Positions 55,274 to 63,880 of a stretch of DNA of 64,000 nt are shown here, one piece after another. This stretch comes from Chryseobacterium camelliae (GTDB taxonomy: Bacteria > Bacteroidota > Bacteroidia > Flavobacteriales > Weeksellaceae): the NCBI RefSeq assembly GCF_030818575.1, contig NZ_JAUTAL010000001.1:1116001-1180000 (forward strand). The letters are read 5' to 3'. A model generated the notes under the pieces. The model had not been told where the DNA came from, made no database searches, and was given only the letters and a program-made list of their open reading frames with translations. How positions within the stretch are numbered: the stretch's first letter is position 1; each line of letters begins with the position of its first letter. A program made the translations under genes and the position numbers.

Positions 55274-55933
55274 TTATTTGTGATCTTTAAGCCACTGAAG
55301 CCGGCGTTGATCGGGCAGATGCTGTACGGTAAAGTTTTCAAACAGCGCTTTAAATCCCTGTCCGTCCGGGCAGGCTGCCATAAGCCCAACCATAACAGGC
55401 GTGTTATCCTGCAGGTAAGCATTACGCATCATCGTATAAGTGCGGTCATCGAATGAATAAAAGATTTCAACCGCATCCAGTCTTCTTACCACTTTGATCC
55501 ATACCGCCGGAGGGATCTTATCCAGGGCAATGACGCTCCAGTCGCTGGTATGATGGGTAACTACCGTGCTTAAATTGTATTTTCCGTCTACAAATTCAAT
55601 TCCTGCTTTTATGTAATTTTCCTTATCGATTCTAAGCATCAGTCCCATCTGGTCAAATCTGGCTTTATACTGACCCGTGATTTTTACTTTAGCTTCAAAT
55701 TCTCCGCCATACGTACCATAGTAAAACGGTGCATCATCAACCGTAAAGCCGTAATGTGAAATTCTCCAGTAATCACTTTGCGGAGTAACAAACATCGATA
55801 AAGTACTATTCTTGATTTCCCATTGCGCAGGCTCATTGAACCATGTCATTTTTTCCAGTGTCTGGGCAAAGCCCGAACCGAACGTACATAAAAGCCCTGA
55901 AATTGCAATCTTGCATACTGATGATCTGAACAT
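55274..55933 (-). CDS. Secreted DUF1349 family protein
   Basis: A 219-residue protein with a signal peptide (MFRSSVCKIAISGLLCTFGSGFAQ). The mature part fits the DUF1349 concanavalin-like fold: MTWFNEPAQWEIKN, DQMGLMLRIDKENYIKAGIE, VVTHHTSDWS and MRNAYLQDNTPVMVGLMAAC, with FKALFENFTVQ at the end. The family probably binds carbohydrate; no enzyme activity is established. Confidence 0.85.
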   Translation of the reverse strand: MFRSSVCKIAISGLLCTFGSGFAQTLEKMTWFNEPAQWEIKNSTLSMFVTPQSDYWRISHYGFTVDDAPFYYGTYGGEFEAKVKITGQYKARFDQMGLMLRIDKENYIKAGIEFVDGKYNLSTVVTHHTSDWSVIALDKIPPAVWIKVVRRLDAVEIFYSFDDRTYTMMRNAYLQDNTPVMVGLMAACPDGQGFKALFENFTVQHLPDQRRLQWLKDHK

Positions 55934-55950
55934 AGATGAATATAAATGAT

Positions 55951-55958
55951 TAATTTTG
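55951..55958 (+). promoter_or_regulatory. -7 box of the LuxR-type gene
   Basis: TAATTTTG, 51 bases before the start codon at 56010. No convincing -33 element. Confidence 0.4.
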
Positions 55959-56009
55959 CAAAGTTAACCTGCACATACTGTTTCGTCAATACTGATAAAT
56001 AACCATTTT

Positions 56010-56762
56010 ATGGAGATCCTTGAAACCCTCAATCAGGCTTTACTCAATAACAGTCCCAACGGAAAAGGCTGCCATTTGGATATCAATACCTATCAACAGA
56101 TGGCGCTTATGTATTCACGTATAGAAAATGCCATGGTAGTTTTAAGTGATATGCAGGCTGGAAAAAGCTTTATTTATGGTTCTGCTCTTTCCCGGAGATT
56201 GGGATTGAGCCTCGCCGATCATCCTACAGAGATCGATTCTATCTGGGAAGAGGAAATTATTAGCAGGATACACCCTGAAGACAGGCTTAAAAAGTATGTT
56301 CATGAACTGCGTTTCTTTACCTACCTGCAGACAATTCAATTTTCGGAGCATGCGCCATGTTATGTTTCATCAAGAATCCGAATGAAAGATAGCATTGCTG
56401 AGTATATGAATGTACGTCACCGAATGTTCTACGTCTACTCGCCGGTTAATCATCATTTGCGGTTTGCACTCTGCCTTTATCATATGGAAAACCATATGAA
56501 AGATAAATTGCAGAACCCTGAATTTTTAATCGTTAACAGTATTTCTGGCGAAATCATCTATGAAGACCGTCTGGATTACAGCCATATTCTTACCTCAAGA
56601 GAAATGGAAATTCTAAAACATATCGGCGAAGGCTATACAAGTAAAGAAATTGCAGCACAACTTTGTATCAGTATCAATACCGTCAACCGCCATCGTCAGA
56701 ATATTCTTGAAAAATTACGCGTGAAAAACTCTATTAAGGCAGTATATACGCAATTGCCCTGA
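56010..56762 (+). CDS. LuxR-type transcriptional regulator
   Basis: A 250-residue regulator. The C-terminal helix-turn-helix is clear (LTSREMEILKHIGEGYTSKE, then IAAQLCISINTVNRHRQNIL). The N-terminal ~170 residues look PAS-like (MQAGKSFIYGSALSRRLG, then RIHPEDRLKKYVHELRFF), a plan seen in many Flavobacteriia regulators. Divergent from the DUF1349 gene, 76 bases apart. Target and ligand are unknown. Confidence 0.88.
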   Translation: MEILETLNQALLNNSPNGKGCHLDINTYQQMALMYSRIENAMVVLSDMQAGKSFIYGSALSRRLGLSLADHPTEIDSIWEEEIISRIHPEDRLKKYVHELRFFTYLQTIQFSEHAPCYVSSRIRMKDSIAEYMNVRHRMFYVYSPVNHHLRFALCLYHMENHMKDKLQNPEFLIVNSISGEIIYEDRLDYSHILTSREMEILKHIGEGYTSKEIAAQLCISINTVNRHRQNILEKLRVKNSIKAVYTQLP

Positions 56763-56980
56763 AATCCCCTGTCTATAATACCAGATTGTAAACCAGCCAA
56801 AATGATGCGTTTTTATAGCGTTTAGACTAAATTTTATCGTGATTTTATATGAATTAGGTAAATTATTAATTAAATGGCTGCTAAATATGAAATAATCTTG
56901 TTTTCCGGGAATAATATTTAAATATTTCACCCATAATAAATTTATATTTAAAATTCACAATATAAAATATGGGTATATCG

Positions 56981-56988
56981 TATATTTG
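56981..56988 (+). promoter_or_regulatory. -7 box of the alpha-oxoamine synthase gene
   Basis: TATATTTG, 27 bases before the ATG at 57016. This favours the ATG over the TTG at 56986, which would lie within the box. Confidence 0.5.
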
Positions 56989-57015
56989 TTAATACACACT
57001 AAAAATAAACTAAGG

Positions 57016-58287
57016 ATGAACATTAACTTTGAAAACGCATCGTTTAAGGACTTTGAGAATATTCCCGGCTACGATATGATGCAGCGTGCCGATTATTATT
57101 ATGAATTTCTGGAATATATGAAATATAAAGGCAGGCATCATTACCGCCTGCAAAATAATACTGGCTGTGGTTCTGTAATCAATGTCGGTGAAAAATCACC
57201 CAGAGATTACATCAGTTTTGTTACCAGTGATTATTTGGGCTTCACCCAGCACCCCAAAGTAAAGCAGGCAGCAATTGAAGGCATAGAGAAATACGGGACG
57301 GGTACGGCGGCGACCCCGCTCATAGGAGGTTATTATTCATTTCATCAGGAACTGGAGGCAAAAATAGCCTCTTTTTTTGGCCGAAGCCGGGACGAATCTG
57401 TTGTTTTTACAACCGGGTATACGGCTAACAGTGCTACACTTCAGATCCTGTTGCAGAAAGAAGATATTGCGATTGTGGATAGAGCAGTGCATGCGAGCGT
57501 CTACGAAGGATGTATCCTTACCAATAGGAAAACGTTCCCGCATAATGATCTCGATGCACTGGAAATTATCCTGAAGGCTGCCCAAAGGCAGTACCGTACC
57601 AAACTTGTGGTAATTGATGGCGTATATTCTCAGGATGGCGATATTGCGCCTATAAGGGAAATTTACAGTCTGGTAAAACAATACAATGCGTACCTGATGA
57701 TAGATGATGTACATGGTGTAGGTATTTTAGGGGAAACAGGAAGAGGGACCATAGAAGATACCGGATTGCTGGATTATATAGATATTATCAGCGGTACATT
57801 CAGTAAAACGTTCGGTAATCTCGGCGGTTACATCATCACCCATAAAACACTGGCTAATTTTATAAGGTTCCAGTCCAGGCAACAAATATTTTCAGCAACG
57901 GCTCCGCCTTCTTCCATGGGAATCATCAAAGCTTTAGAACTTATTGATGAAGAACCGCAGTGGCGCGAGAGGCTCTGGAAGAATATAAATTATTTTAAAA
58001 AAGAACTTAATGGCATAGGGTTAGATACAGGTACAACCTGTTCGGCTATAATTCCGGTAAAAATCGGTGATCCTCATATTACAGGTGATGTTGGCAGGCT
58101 GCTTATCGAGCAGGGAATCTATACCAATCCTATTATTTATCCTGCGGTAGCAAGAAAAGATGCACGAATCAGGATGAGCGTATTAGCAACACATACAAAA
58201 GAACATCTGGATAAAACCCTGAATGCCTTTGAGGGCATCAGTAAAATGTTTCCTATTACCGAAAAAAAAAGGAGAGTCAAAAAGTGA
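57016..58287 (+). CDS. Alpha-oxoamine synthase (serine palmitoyltransferase/KBL/CFAT-like)
   Basis: A 423-residue PLP enzyme that condenses an amino acid with an acyl thioester. Conserved positions are the GTGTAATPLIGGYYSFHQEL acyl-binding region, PLP-stacking His159 (DRAVHAS), Asp230 and His233 (IDDVHGVG), and the PLP Lys264 (GTFSKTFGNLGG). The first acid may be serine (sphingoid bases), cysteate (sulfonolipid capnoids, which Chryseobacterium-type bacteria are known to make) or glycine/alanine (KBL, BioF); sequence alone does not decide. The ATG is preferred to an upstream TTG. A TetR gene follows. Confidence 0.88.
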   Translation: MNINFENASFKDFENIPGYDMMQRADYYYEFLEYMKYKGRHHYRLQNNTGCGSVINVGEKSPRDYISFVTSDYLGFTQHPKVKQAAIEGIEKYGTGTAATPLIGGYYSFHQELEAKIASFFGRSRDESVVFTTGYTANSATLQILLQKEDIAIVDRAVHASVYEGCILTNRKTFPHNDLDALEIILKAAQRQYRTKLVVIDGVYSQDGDIAPIREIYSLVKQYNAYLMIDDVHGVGILGETGRGTIEDTGLLDYIDIISGTFSKTFGNLGGYIITHKTLANFIRFQSRQQIFSATAPPSSMGIIKALELIDEEPQWRERLWKNINYFKKELNGIGLDTGTTCSAIIPVKIGDPHITGDVGRLLIEQGIYTNPIIYPAVARKDARIRMSVLATHTKEHLDKTLNAFEGISKMFPITEKKRRVKK

Positions 58288-58412
58288 AATATTATACTCG
58301 AATGTATTATAAATCATCATAAAAACATTAAATAATTCACTAAATTATTTGTACTTTAGCCGTCAGATTCAGAACACATATAAATAAAAAATTGCGTCTA
58401 GCGGATAAAACA

Positions 58413-59054
58413 ATGAAAATGCCTAGAAAAGTTGTACAGGGCCCTATCAGGGATAAAGAAAAAACCAAACAGAAACTGCTTGCTGCAGTGGGTAAAATCT
58501 TAAGAGTTAAAGGATATTCCGGATTAAAGGTTAGTAAGATAGCTGCCGTAGCCGGTTTTGACAAAAAGCTCATCTATGAATACTTCGGAAGTACGGAAAA
58601 ACTGATCGATGAATACATCAGGTCTCAGGATTACTGGAGTAGACTGGATCAGCAACCTATTGAAATTGATATGTCAGACGGAGGGCAGGAACTTTCTAAG
58701 ATGGCGATCATTGCTCAGTATGACAGGCTTAAGAAAAATAAAGAACTCCAGAAGATTATTCTTTGGGGACTTTCTGAATCCAAGCCTATCCTTAAAAAAA
58801 TTGCTGACGAAAGGGAAGAAGTGGGAGAAGAATTATTTACGGCTATTGACCCTCATTTTGGAGAAGAAGCTACTCGTTACAGAGCCATTACGGCATTGCT
58901 GGTTTCAGGAGCTTACTATCTTAATATGTATACCGGGCATAATGCAAGTAAGTTTTGTGGAATCGATCTGAAAACAGAGGCGGGAAGAAGAGAAATTGAA
59001 CTGGCAATTGAAGAGATCATAGATTCTGCCTACGAAAAAAGGAAAAATAAATAA
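58413..59054 (+). CDS. TetR family transcriptional regulator
   Basis: About 213 residues from ATG 58413 (a TTG at 58392 would add seven). The N-terminal TetR helix-turn-helix is KILRVKGYSGLKVSKIAAVA and GFDKKLIYEYFGSTEKLIDE. The C-terminal ligand domain is variable (EEIIDSAYEKRKN at the end). Target unknown; it could regulate the lipid-type synthase upstream. Confidence 0.9.
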   Translation: MKMPRKVVQGPIRDKEKTKQKLLAAVGKILRVKGYSGLKVSKIAAVAGFDKKLIYEYFGSTEKLIDEYIRSQDYWSRLDQQPIEIDMSDGGQELSKMAIIAQYDRLKKNKELQKIILWGLSESKPILKKIADEREEVGEELFTAIDPHFGEEATRYRAITALLVSGAYYLNMYTGHNASKFCGIDLKTEAGRREIELAIEEIIDSAYEKRKNK

Positions 59055-59143
59055 GAGGATCAGGCATCAGTTACCCCATTAAAAAGATTATTGTTTATTC
59101 AAAATTTGAAAACCTAAAATTTTCAGATTAAAACTTTATTCCT

Positions 59144-59151
59144 TATTTTTG
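59144..59151 (+). promoter_or_regulatory. -7 box of dnaX
   Basis: TATTTTTG directly before the ATG at 59156. No -33 TTG at normal spacing. Confidence 0.4.
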
Positions 59152-59155
59152 ACCA

Positions 59156-60247
59156 ATGGAAAATTTCATAGTATCTGCAAGGAAATACCGCCCACAGGAA
59201 TTCAATACCGTTGTTGGGCAATCCCATATTACGGATACTTTAGAGCATGCAATCGGAGAAAATCAGCTGGCACAGGCATTGCTTTTTTGCGGGCCCCGCG
59301 GTGTGGGTAAAACCACATGTGCCAGAATTCTCGCAAGGAAGATCAATGAAAAGGACGGCTCTGTTTCAGAAGACGGATTTGCCTATAATATTTATGAACT
59401 TGATGCAGCATCCAACAATTCCGTGGATGACATCAGGGAGCTGATCGACCAGGTGCGTTTTGCGCCCCAGGTAGGTAAGTATAAAGTATATATCATTGAT
59501 GAGGTTCATATGCTGTCTTCAGCGGCTTTCAATGCCTTTCTGAAAACACTTGAAGAACCTCCTGCGCATGCTATTTTCATTTTGGCAACTACTGAAAAGC
59601 ATAAAATCATTCCAACGATTTTATCACGTTGCCAGATCTATGATTTCAAAAGGATTACCATTGAGGGTATTCAGGACCATTTAAGGGGCATCGCTTCAAA
59701 AGAGAATATCCTTTATGAAGATGATGCCCTGTATCTTATTGCCCAGAAAGCAGATGGGGCATTAAGGGATGCCTTATCGATCTTTGATCGTCTTTCCACA
59801 TTCTCTCAGAAGAATATTACACTGGCGAAAGCGGCAGAGGTGCTAAATATCCTGGATTATGACCAGTACCTGAACATTGTTGATCTCGCTAAAGAGGGCA
59901 AGATCCCGGAAGTGCTTTTTGCTTTCAACGAAATCGTAAAGCGCGGCTTTGACCCGCATATATTTATCGCCGGTCTTGGCAATCATTTCAGGGATCTCAT
60001 GATGGCTCAGAATACTTCCACGATGGACCTTATCGAAGTAGGGGAGAAAACCAAGGCCAAGTTTGTAGAACAGGCTGGCAAATGGAATGCCCAGCAACTT
60101 GTAGATGCCATTGAAATCTGCAACCATGCGGACATCAACTATAAAAACTCCAAAAACCCAAGGCTGACTGTGGAAATTGCCCTGATGCAGCTGTCTTCCC
60201 TTACCGCTGGTACAGACGGTCCTAAAAAAAAAAGTTTATCATCTTAG
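59156..60247 (+). CDS. dnaX: DNA polymerase III subunit DnaX, short (gamma-like) form
   Basis: A 363-codon frame. It is the clamp-loader ATPase: VSARKYRPQEFNTVVGQSHI, Walker A GPRGVGKTTCARIL near residue 45, DEVHMLSSAAFNAFLKTLEE (Walker B) and TTEKHKIIPTILSRCQ (sensor 1). The four zinc-binding Cys of E. coli DnaX are absent, as in related Bacteroidota. The frame ends with SLSS soon after an A10 run at 60224-60233. The remaining tau-specific part lies in the -1 frame. Confidence 0.9.
   Translation: MENFIVSARKYRPQEFNTVVGQSHITDTLEHAIGENQLAQALLFCGPRGVGKTTCARILARKINEKDGSVSEDGFAYNIYELDAASNNSVDDIRELIDQVRFAPQVGKYKVYIIDEVHMLSSAAFNAFLKTLEEPPAHAIFILATTEKHKIIPTILSRCQIYDFKRITIEGIQDHLRGIASKENILYEDDALYLIAQKADGALRDALSIFDRLSTFSQKNITLAKAAEVLNILDYDQYLNIVDLAKEGKIPEVLFAFNEIVKRGFDPHIFIAGLGNHFRDLMMAQNTSTMDLIEVGEKTKAKFVEQAGKWNAQQLVDAIEICNHADINYKNSKNPRLTVEIALMQLSSLTAGTDGPKKKSLSS
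60224..60235 (+). other. A10 slippery run in dnaX
   Basis: Ten consecutive A. Read in frame it gives KKK-SLSS and a stop. A -1 step, or an extra A in the RNA, gives KKKF-IILAPHPSEA and the tau tail. Confidence 0.7.
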
Positions 60248-60849
60248 CACCGCATCCCAGCGAAGCTACAGAACCGAAGACCCAGGAAAAACCACGTGAG
60301 GTTATAGAAAAACCTCAGGAAAAACCTTTAGTAGAGGAGGTTCGTGAAGTCATGGTTAAAAAAACCACCAAGCCACTATCAAAACAGGGAATTTCTTCCG
60401 GCTTCAGCATCAATTCATTTCTCAGCAAAGAAGACAAAGAGGAAAAGCAGGAAGAAACTATTGTAAAAGATGAAAACCTTCCCCAAAGCCACTTTACCGA
60501 AACAGACCTGCAGATGGAGTGGAATCTCTTTCTTAAACAGCTGCAGTCTAAAGACCCGTTTGTTTTTAATGCCATAAAAACATTCAGTCTGGTCAAAGCC
60601 GAAGAACATACGGTACGTGTCCTGTATCCTTCGGAGTCTGCCAAAGCAGAATTTGATAAGATAAGCGGGGAATTCTTCAATCATTTCAAAAGAAAGGTTC
60701 ACAACTACATGATTAAGGTAGATTACCATCGCGATTTTGAAAACCTGAAGATTGAAGTAATGACCAAAAGGAAGATTTTTGAAAAGCTGGCCGAAAAAAA
60801 TCCGCTCCTTAAAGAACTTGATAACCTCATGAAGTTTGATTTGTCATAA
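60232..60849 (+). CDS. dnaX: DnaX tau-specific C-terminal part in the -1 frame
   Basis: This stretch is open from the A10 run to the stop at 60849 and carries about 205 residues. The first part is a charged, Pro/Glu/Lys-rich linker (EKPREVIEKPQEKPLVEEV). The last part is a folded domain (LQMEWNLFLKQLQSKDPFVF, then VRVLYPSESAKAEFDKISGE) like domain IV/V of tau, which binds the polymerase and helicase. It has its own ATG at 60352, but that falls in the linker and is unlikely as a start. Joined to the short form it gives a DnaX of about 565 residues. Confidence 0.82.
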   Translation, partial: KFIILAPHPSEATEPKTQEKPREVIEKPQEKPLVEEVREVMVKKTTKPLSKQGISSGFSINSFLSKEDKEEKQEETIVKDENLPQSHFTETDLQMEWNLFLKQLQSKDPFVFNAIKTFSLVKAEEHTVRVLYPSESAKAEFDKISGEFFNHFKRKVHNYMIKVDYHRDFENLKIEVMTKRKIFEKLAEKNPLLKELDNLMKFDLS

Positions 60850-60864
60850 TTTTTTATATATTTG
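60835..60864 (+). promoter_or_regulatory. Promoter at the end of dnaX
   Basis: TTTG at 60835-60838 and TATATTTG at 60857-60864 with an 18-base spacer, a good match to the Bacteroidota pattern. The likely start is near 60871. Confidence 0.55.
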
Positions 60865-60870
60865 TCAGAT

Positions 60871-61017
60871 AATTTGATCCGGATCATCTAATGCTGCTCC
60901 GGAGGAGCCGCAAGCCGGCCATAACCAGTGAATACAAAATTGCTATCATATCAGTCCGCTGAAAACCGATTCGGTTTTGCTTCCGCTAATAATTTTAGCG
61001 GACGATTTAGCTTTTTT
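60871..61017 (+). ncRNA. Candidate structured leader or small RNA
   Basis: Between the promoter and a T-run lie several hairpins: GCTCC-GGA-GGAGC (60896-60908), AAAACCG-ATT-CGGTTTT (60962-60978) and TCCGCTAA/TTAGCGGA (60982-61002), then TTTTTT at 61012-61017. GTCCGCT at 60954-60960 can pair instead with AGCGGAC at 60997-61003, so two exclusive folds exist. A 23-codon frame (60891-60962) ends within the first alternative arm. It could be an attenuator for the downstream gene or a free small RNA. Confidence 0.4.
60982..61017 (+). terminator. Terminator-like hairpin upstream of the DAHP synthase gene
   Basis: Stem TCCGCTAA/TTAGCGGA with a 5-nt loop; six T follow ten bases after the stem. Confidence 0.5.
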
Positions 61018-61220
61018 ACTTCCTATCACAGAAACTTCAGAACGTATTACCGTTTTTATTGGTACTGCTAACTGACTTTTCTTTCTCAAAAAATAAAGGA
61101 ATATATCTTCAGGTATTCCGCATTCATTAAATAATTTTTAACGGCATTTTTTGAAAAGAATTATAAAGTAAGTTTATAATCATTATACTATTGACATTAA
61201 TCTAAACATAACAGACAAAT

Positions 61221-62300
61221 ATGAATTTAAAAGAATTAAACAGCGATTGGATCAACGAATTTCCGCAGCCGATGATGATTGCCGGTCCCTGTAGCGCAGA
61301 AAGTGAATCACAGATGCTGGAAACCGCACGCAGGATCAAAGAAAGCGGAGCGCCTGTACCTGTATTCCGTGCCGGAATATGGAAACCCAGGACTAAGCCG
61401 AACGGATTTGAAGGAGTAGGGGTAATCGGGCTGAACTGGCTGAAGAAAGTAAAAGAGGAATACGGGTTCAAAACAGCTACGGAAGTCGCGAATGCCCATC
61501 ATGTTTTTGCTGCCCTTGAAGCGGATGTGGATGTCCTGTGGATTGGTGCCCGTTCAACGGTTAACCCTTTTACGGTTCAGGAAATCGCTATGGCATTGAG
61601 AGGGGTAGATAAACCGGTGTTTGTGAAAAACCCGGTAAACCCGGATCTCGCTTTATGGATTGGTGCACTGGAAAGGCTGTTGGGACAGGGAATTACAAAA
61701 CTCGGAGCCATTCACAGAGGCTTTTCAACCTACCAGAAAACAAAATACAGAAACAACCCAAACTGGCAGATTGCCCTGGATTTCAAAAGCCAGTTTCCCA
61801 ATATTCCAATGCTGATTGATCCTTCCCATATCTGCGGCAACAGGACGGGTCTGGCAGATATTACCCAGGAAGGCCTGAATGTGGGCTACCAGGGTGCGAT
61901 CATAGAGAGTCACTGCAATCCGGATGAAGCTTGGAGCGATGCCGCACAGCAGATTACACCGGAAGTGCTTGCAGAGATGATTTCCAACCTTAAAATAAGG
62001 ACTACGGAAATGGCTGGTTTTGAAGATGAAATGGGACGTCACAGGACATTGATTTCAGACATCGATTTCCAGCTGATCGAACTCCTGGCCCAGCGAATGA
62101 AAGTTTCTGAAAAAATAGGAAAGCTGAAAAAGGAAAATGATATCGCTATTTTCCAGCCTGAGCGATGGAAAGTTATTACCGAATACGCAAGACAGAAAGC
62201 CGGCGAAACCGGAATGTCTCAGGAGTTCATGGAAAAAGTATTCAAAGCGATCCATGAAGAGTCGATCGAGGTTCAGAACAATATCATGATTGAACGGTAA
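61221..62300 (+). CDS. Bifunctional DAHP synthase/chorismate mutase
   Basis: A 359-residue enzyme of aromatic amino acid synthesis. Residues ~1-260 are a type Ibeta DAHP synthase: MMIAGPCSAESESQML, VPVFRAGIWKPRTKPNGFEG, KNPVNPDLALW and MLIDPSHICGNR. Residues ~265-359 are an AroQ-type chorismate mutase: LISDIDFQLIELLAQRMKVS, then EKIGKLKKENDIAIFQPERW. This DAHP synthase first, mutase last order is usual in Bacteroidota. A structured leader lies upstream. Confidence 0.94.
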   Translation: MNLKELNSDWINEFPQPMMIAGPCSAESESQMLETARRIKESGAPVPVFRAGIWKPRTKPNGFEGVGVIGLNWLKKVKEEYGFKTATEVANAHHVFAALEADVDVLWIGARSTVNPFTVQEIAMALRGVDKPVFVKNPVNPDLALWIGALERLLGQGITKLGAIHRGFSTYQKTKYRNNPNWQIALDFKSQFPNIPMLIDPSHICGNRTGLADITQEGLNVGYQGAIIESHCNPDEAWSDAAQQITPEVLAEMISNLKIRTTEMAGFEDEMGRHRTLISDIDFQLIELLAQRMKVSEKIGKLKKENDIAIFQPERWKVITEYARQKAGETGMSQEFMEKVFKAIHEESIEVQNNIMIER

Positions 62301-62320
62301 GCCGTTAACATCATACATCG

Positions 62321-62384
62321 ATCACGTCAGAAAATCAGGGTATAGAGGGTATTTTTGCTTTATAGTCAGATTTTCTGCCGTGAT
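62321..62384. repeat. Long inverted repeat before rsgA
   Basis: ATCACGTCAGAAAATC (62321-62336) and GATTTTCTGCCGTGAT (62369-62384) pair over 16 bp with one mismatch and a 32-base loop. The right arm runs into the rsgA -33 element. It may terminate the preceding gene or be a regulatory site. Confidence 0.55.
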
Positions 62385-62410
62385 TGCTATTTTCTAATTT
62401 CCTATATTTG
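62384..62410 (+). promoter_or_regulatory. rsgA promoter
   Basis: TTG at 62384-62386 and TATATTTG at 62403-62410, 16-base spacer, with the start codon at 62423. Confidence 0.6.
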
Positions 62411-62422
62411 TACCTGTAAAAT

Positions 62423-63349
62423 ATGAAAGGAAAAATCATCAAATCCACAGGAAGTTGGTATCAGGTCCTCGATCTTGAAACCGGTGCCATTTTTGAAGCC
62501 AGGATACGCGGCAAGTTTAAACTGCTGAAAACACGGCTTACAAACCCTCTTGCTGTAGGAGATCATGTTGAATTTCAGCTGGAGAAAGATGATATCGCCT
62601 GGATCACTAAAATAGAACCCCGCAGGAATTATCTGATCAGGAAATCTGTTAACCTTTCCAAGGAAGCGCATATCATTGCTTCCAACATCGATTTGGCCTG
62701 TTTCATTTTTACCCTTAAACATCCGGAAACTTCCTTAGGCTTCCTTGATCGTTTTCTGGCATGCTGCGAAGCCTATAATATTACACCATTGATTCTTTTC
62801 AATAAAATGGATGTCCTTAATGAAGAAGAGGCAGAATTGGTGAAAGATATTGAATTCCTGTACCAAAATATCGGATACCGTACTTTGGAAATCTCTTCTT
62901 ATACACGCCTCCACCTTGACCATCTGCAGGATCTGCTTAAGGATCAGACCTCCGTATTTTTCGGGCATTCGGGATGTGGTAAGTCTACACTCGTAAATGC
63001 GCTTCAGCCCGGACTCAATCTCAGGACTTCTGAAATATCGGACACACACCTCAAAGGCAAACATACGACCACTTTTGCCCAAATGTATTTCTGGGACTTC
63101 GGGGGTAATGTTATCGATACGCCAGGAGTGCGTGAATTTGCCATGATTGATATTGAGAAAGAAGAGGTACAGCACTATTTCCCGGAAATTTTTAAAAAAA
63201 GGGAAGAATGTAAATTCCATAACTGCCTTCATATCAATGAACCGAAATGTGCCGTGATTGCAGGCCTGGAATCCGGAGAAATTTTCGAATCGAGATATGC
63301 GACTTATATTAAGCTGATGGATGAGGCTGAAGAGGCGGTGCAGAAGTAA
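62423..63349 (+). CDS. rsgA: Ribosome small subunit-dependent GTPase A
   Basis: A 308-residue circularly permuted GTPase that aids late maturation of the 30S subunit. An N-terminal OB fold (VGDHVEFQLEKDDIAWITKI) is followed by G motifs in permuted order: FNKMD (G4), then GHSGCGKSTLVNAL (G1) near residue 180, then DTPGVREF (G3). The C-terminal zinc site is CKFHNCLHINEPKC. Length is normal. Confidence 0.95.
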   Translation: MKGKIIKSTGSWYQVLDLETGAIFEARIRGKFKLLKTRLTNPLAVGDHVEFQLEKDDIAWITKIEPRRNYLIRKSVNLSKEAHIIASNIDLACFIFTLKHPETSLGFLDRFLACCEAYNITPLILFNKMDVLNEEEAELVKDIEFLYQNIGYRTLEISSYTRLHLDHLQDLLKDQTSVFFGHSGCGKSTLVNALQPGLNLRTSEISDTHLKGKHTTTFAQMYFWDFGGNVIDTPGVREFAMIDIEKEEVQHYFPEIFKKREECKFHNCLHINEPKCAVIAGLESGEIFESRYATYIKLMDEAEEAVQK

Positions 63350-63880
63350 GTTGTATTTATGTACAATGTAAAACGTACAATGTATTCCTGAAAAATGATT
63401 CTTTTGAAGTTCCTCATGTGAAAGAAAGACTGTATTTACTGAAATAATCGTTCAGATTTAATATTCACATATTCAAAGGTTATTACTGATATTTTTGCAG
63501 ACATGACAGCGGAAATTTGCGTAACCTGTACTTCTTATCTTTAGTTTATAAACAAACTATTTGATTCTCAGTCGGGATTCATAAAATTTGCCTTTCTTCT
63601 TGTTGTAGTTTACATAACCACGTTGTTTTTAACGAGATTTCATATGCTATGATAAGGATGTGAAAATAAACAGAAATAAAAAACCCAGCCGAAGCTGGGT
63701 AAAAACTAATAACCATGAAAACTCAAATTAAACATGAGAATCGCAAATGATTAAACAATTACTGTGCCAAAATATTTTAAGTTGGCTGGATTTTTATGCT
63801 TTTTTCACGCAAAATAAAATTAAAGCACAATTCAAGAATATTTTTTCGTAATTTCGCGCCACTAAAAAAATACTATATTT
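63350..63880. other. 531-base gap with repeats and a hairpin
   Basis: No normal gene. At 63361-63388 four 7-bp units stand in a row (GTACAAT, GTAAAAC, GTACAAT, GTATTCC). A hairpin is at 63683-63700. An 11-codon frame starting ATGAAAACTC lies at 63715-63750, just past the hairpin; whether it is translated is unknown. Confidence 0.5.
63683..63700 (-). terminator. Hairpin with minus-strand T-run
   Basis: ACCCAGC-CGAA-GCTGGGT. The stem is preceded by ATAAAAA on the plus strand, giving a T-run on the minus strand; on the plus strand it is followed by A, so it is not a plus-strand terminator. Confidence 0.5.

Noticed and set aside
56986..57015. TTG start for the alpha-oxoamine synthase
   Set aside because: The TTG overlaps the -7 box TATATTTG and would precede the transcription start; ATG 57016 is used.
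60315..60729. Two antisense open frames over the tau tail of dnaX
   Set aside because: They are shadows of the Lys/Glu-rich linker; the plus-strand tail matches the tau domain pattern.
60352..60849. Separate gene starting at the ATG 60352
   Set aside because: The ATG is within a linker that is open upstream to the A10 run, and the domain is the tau C-terminus; a split dnaX is a better reading.
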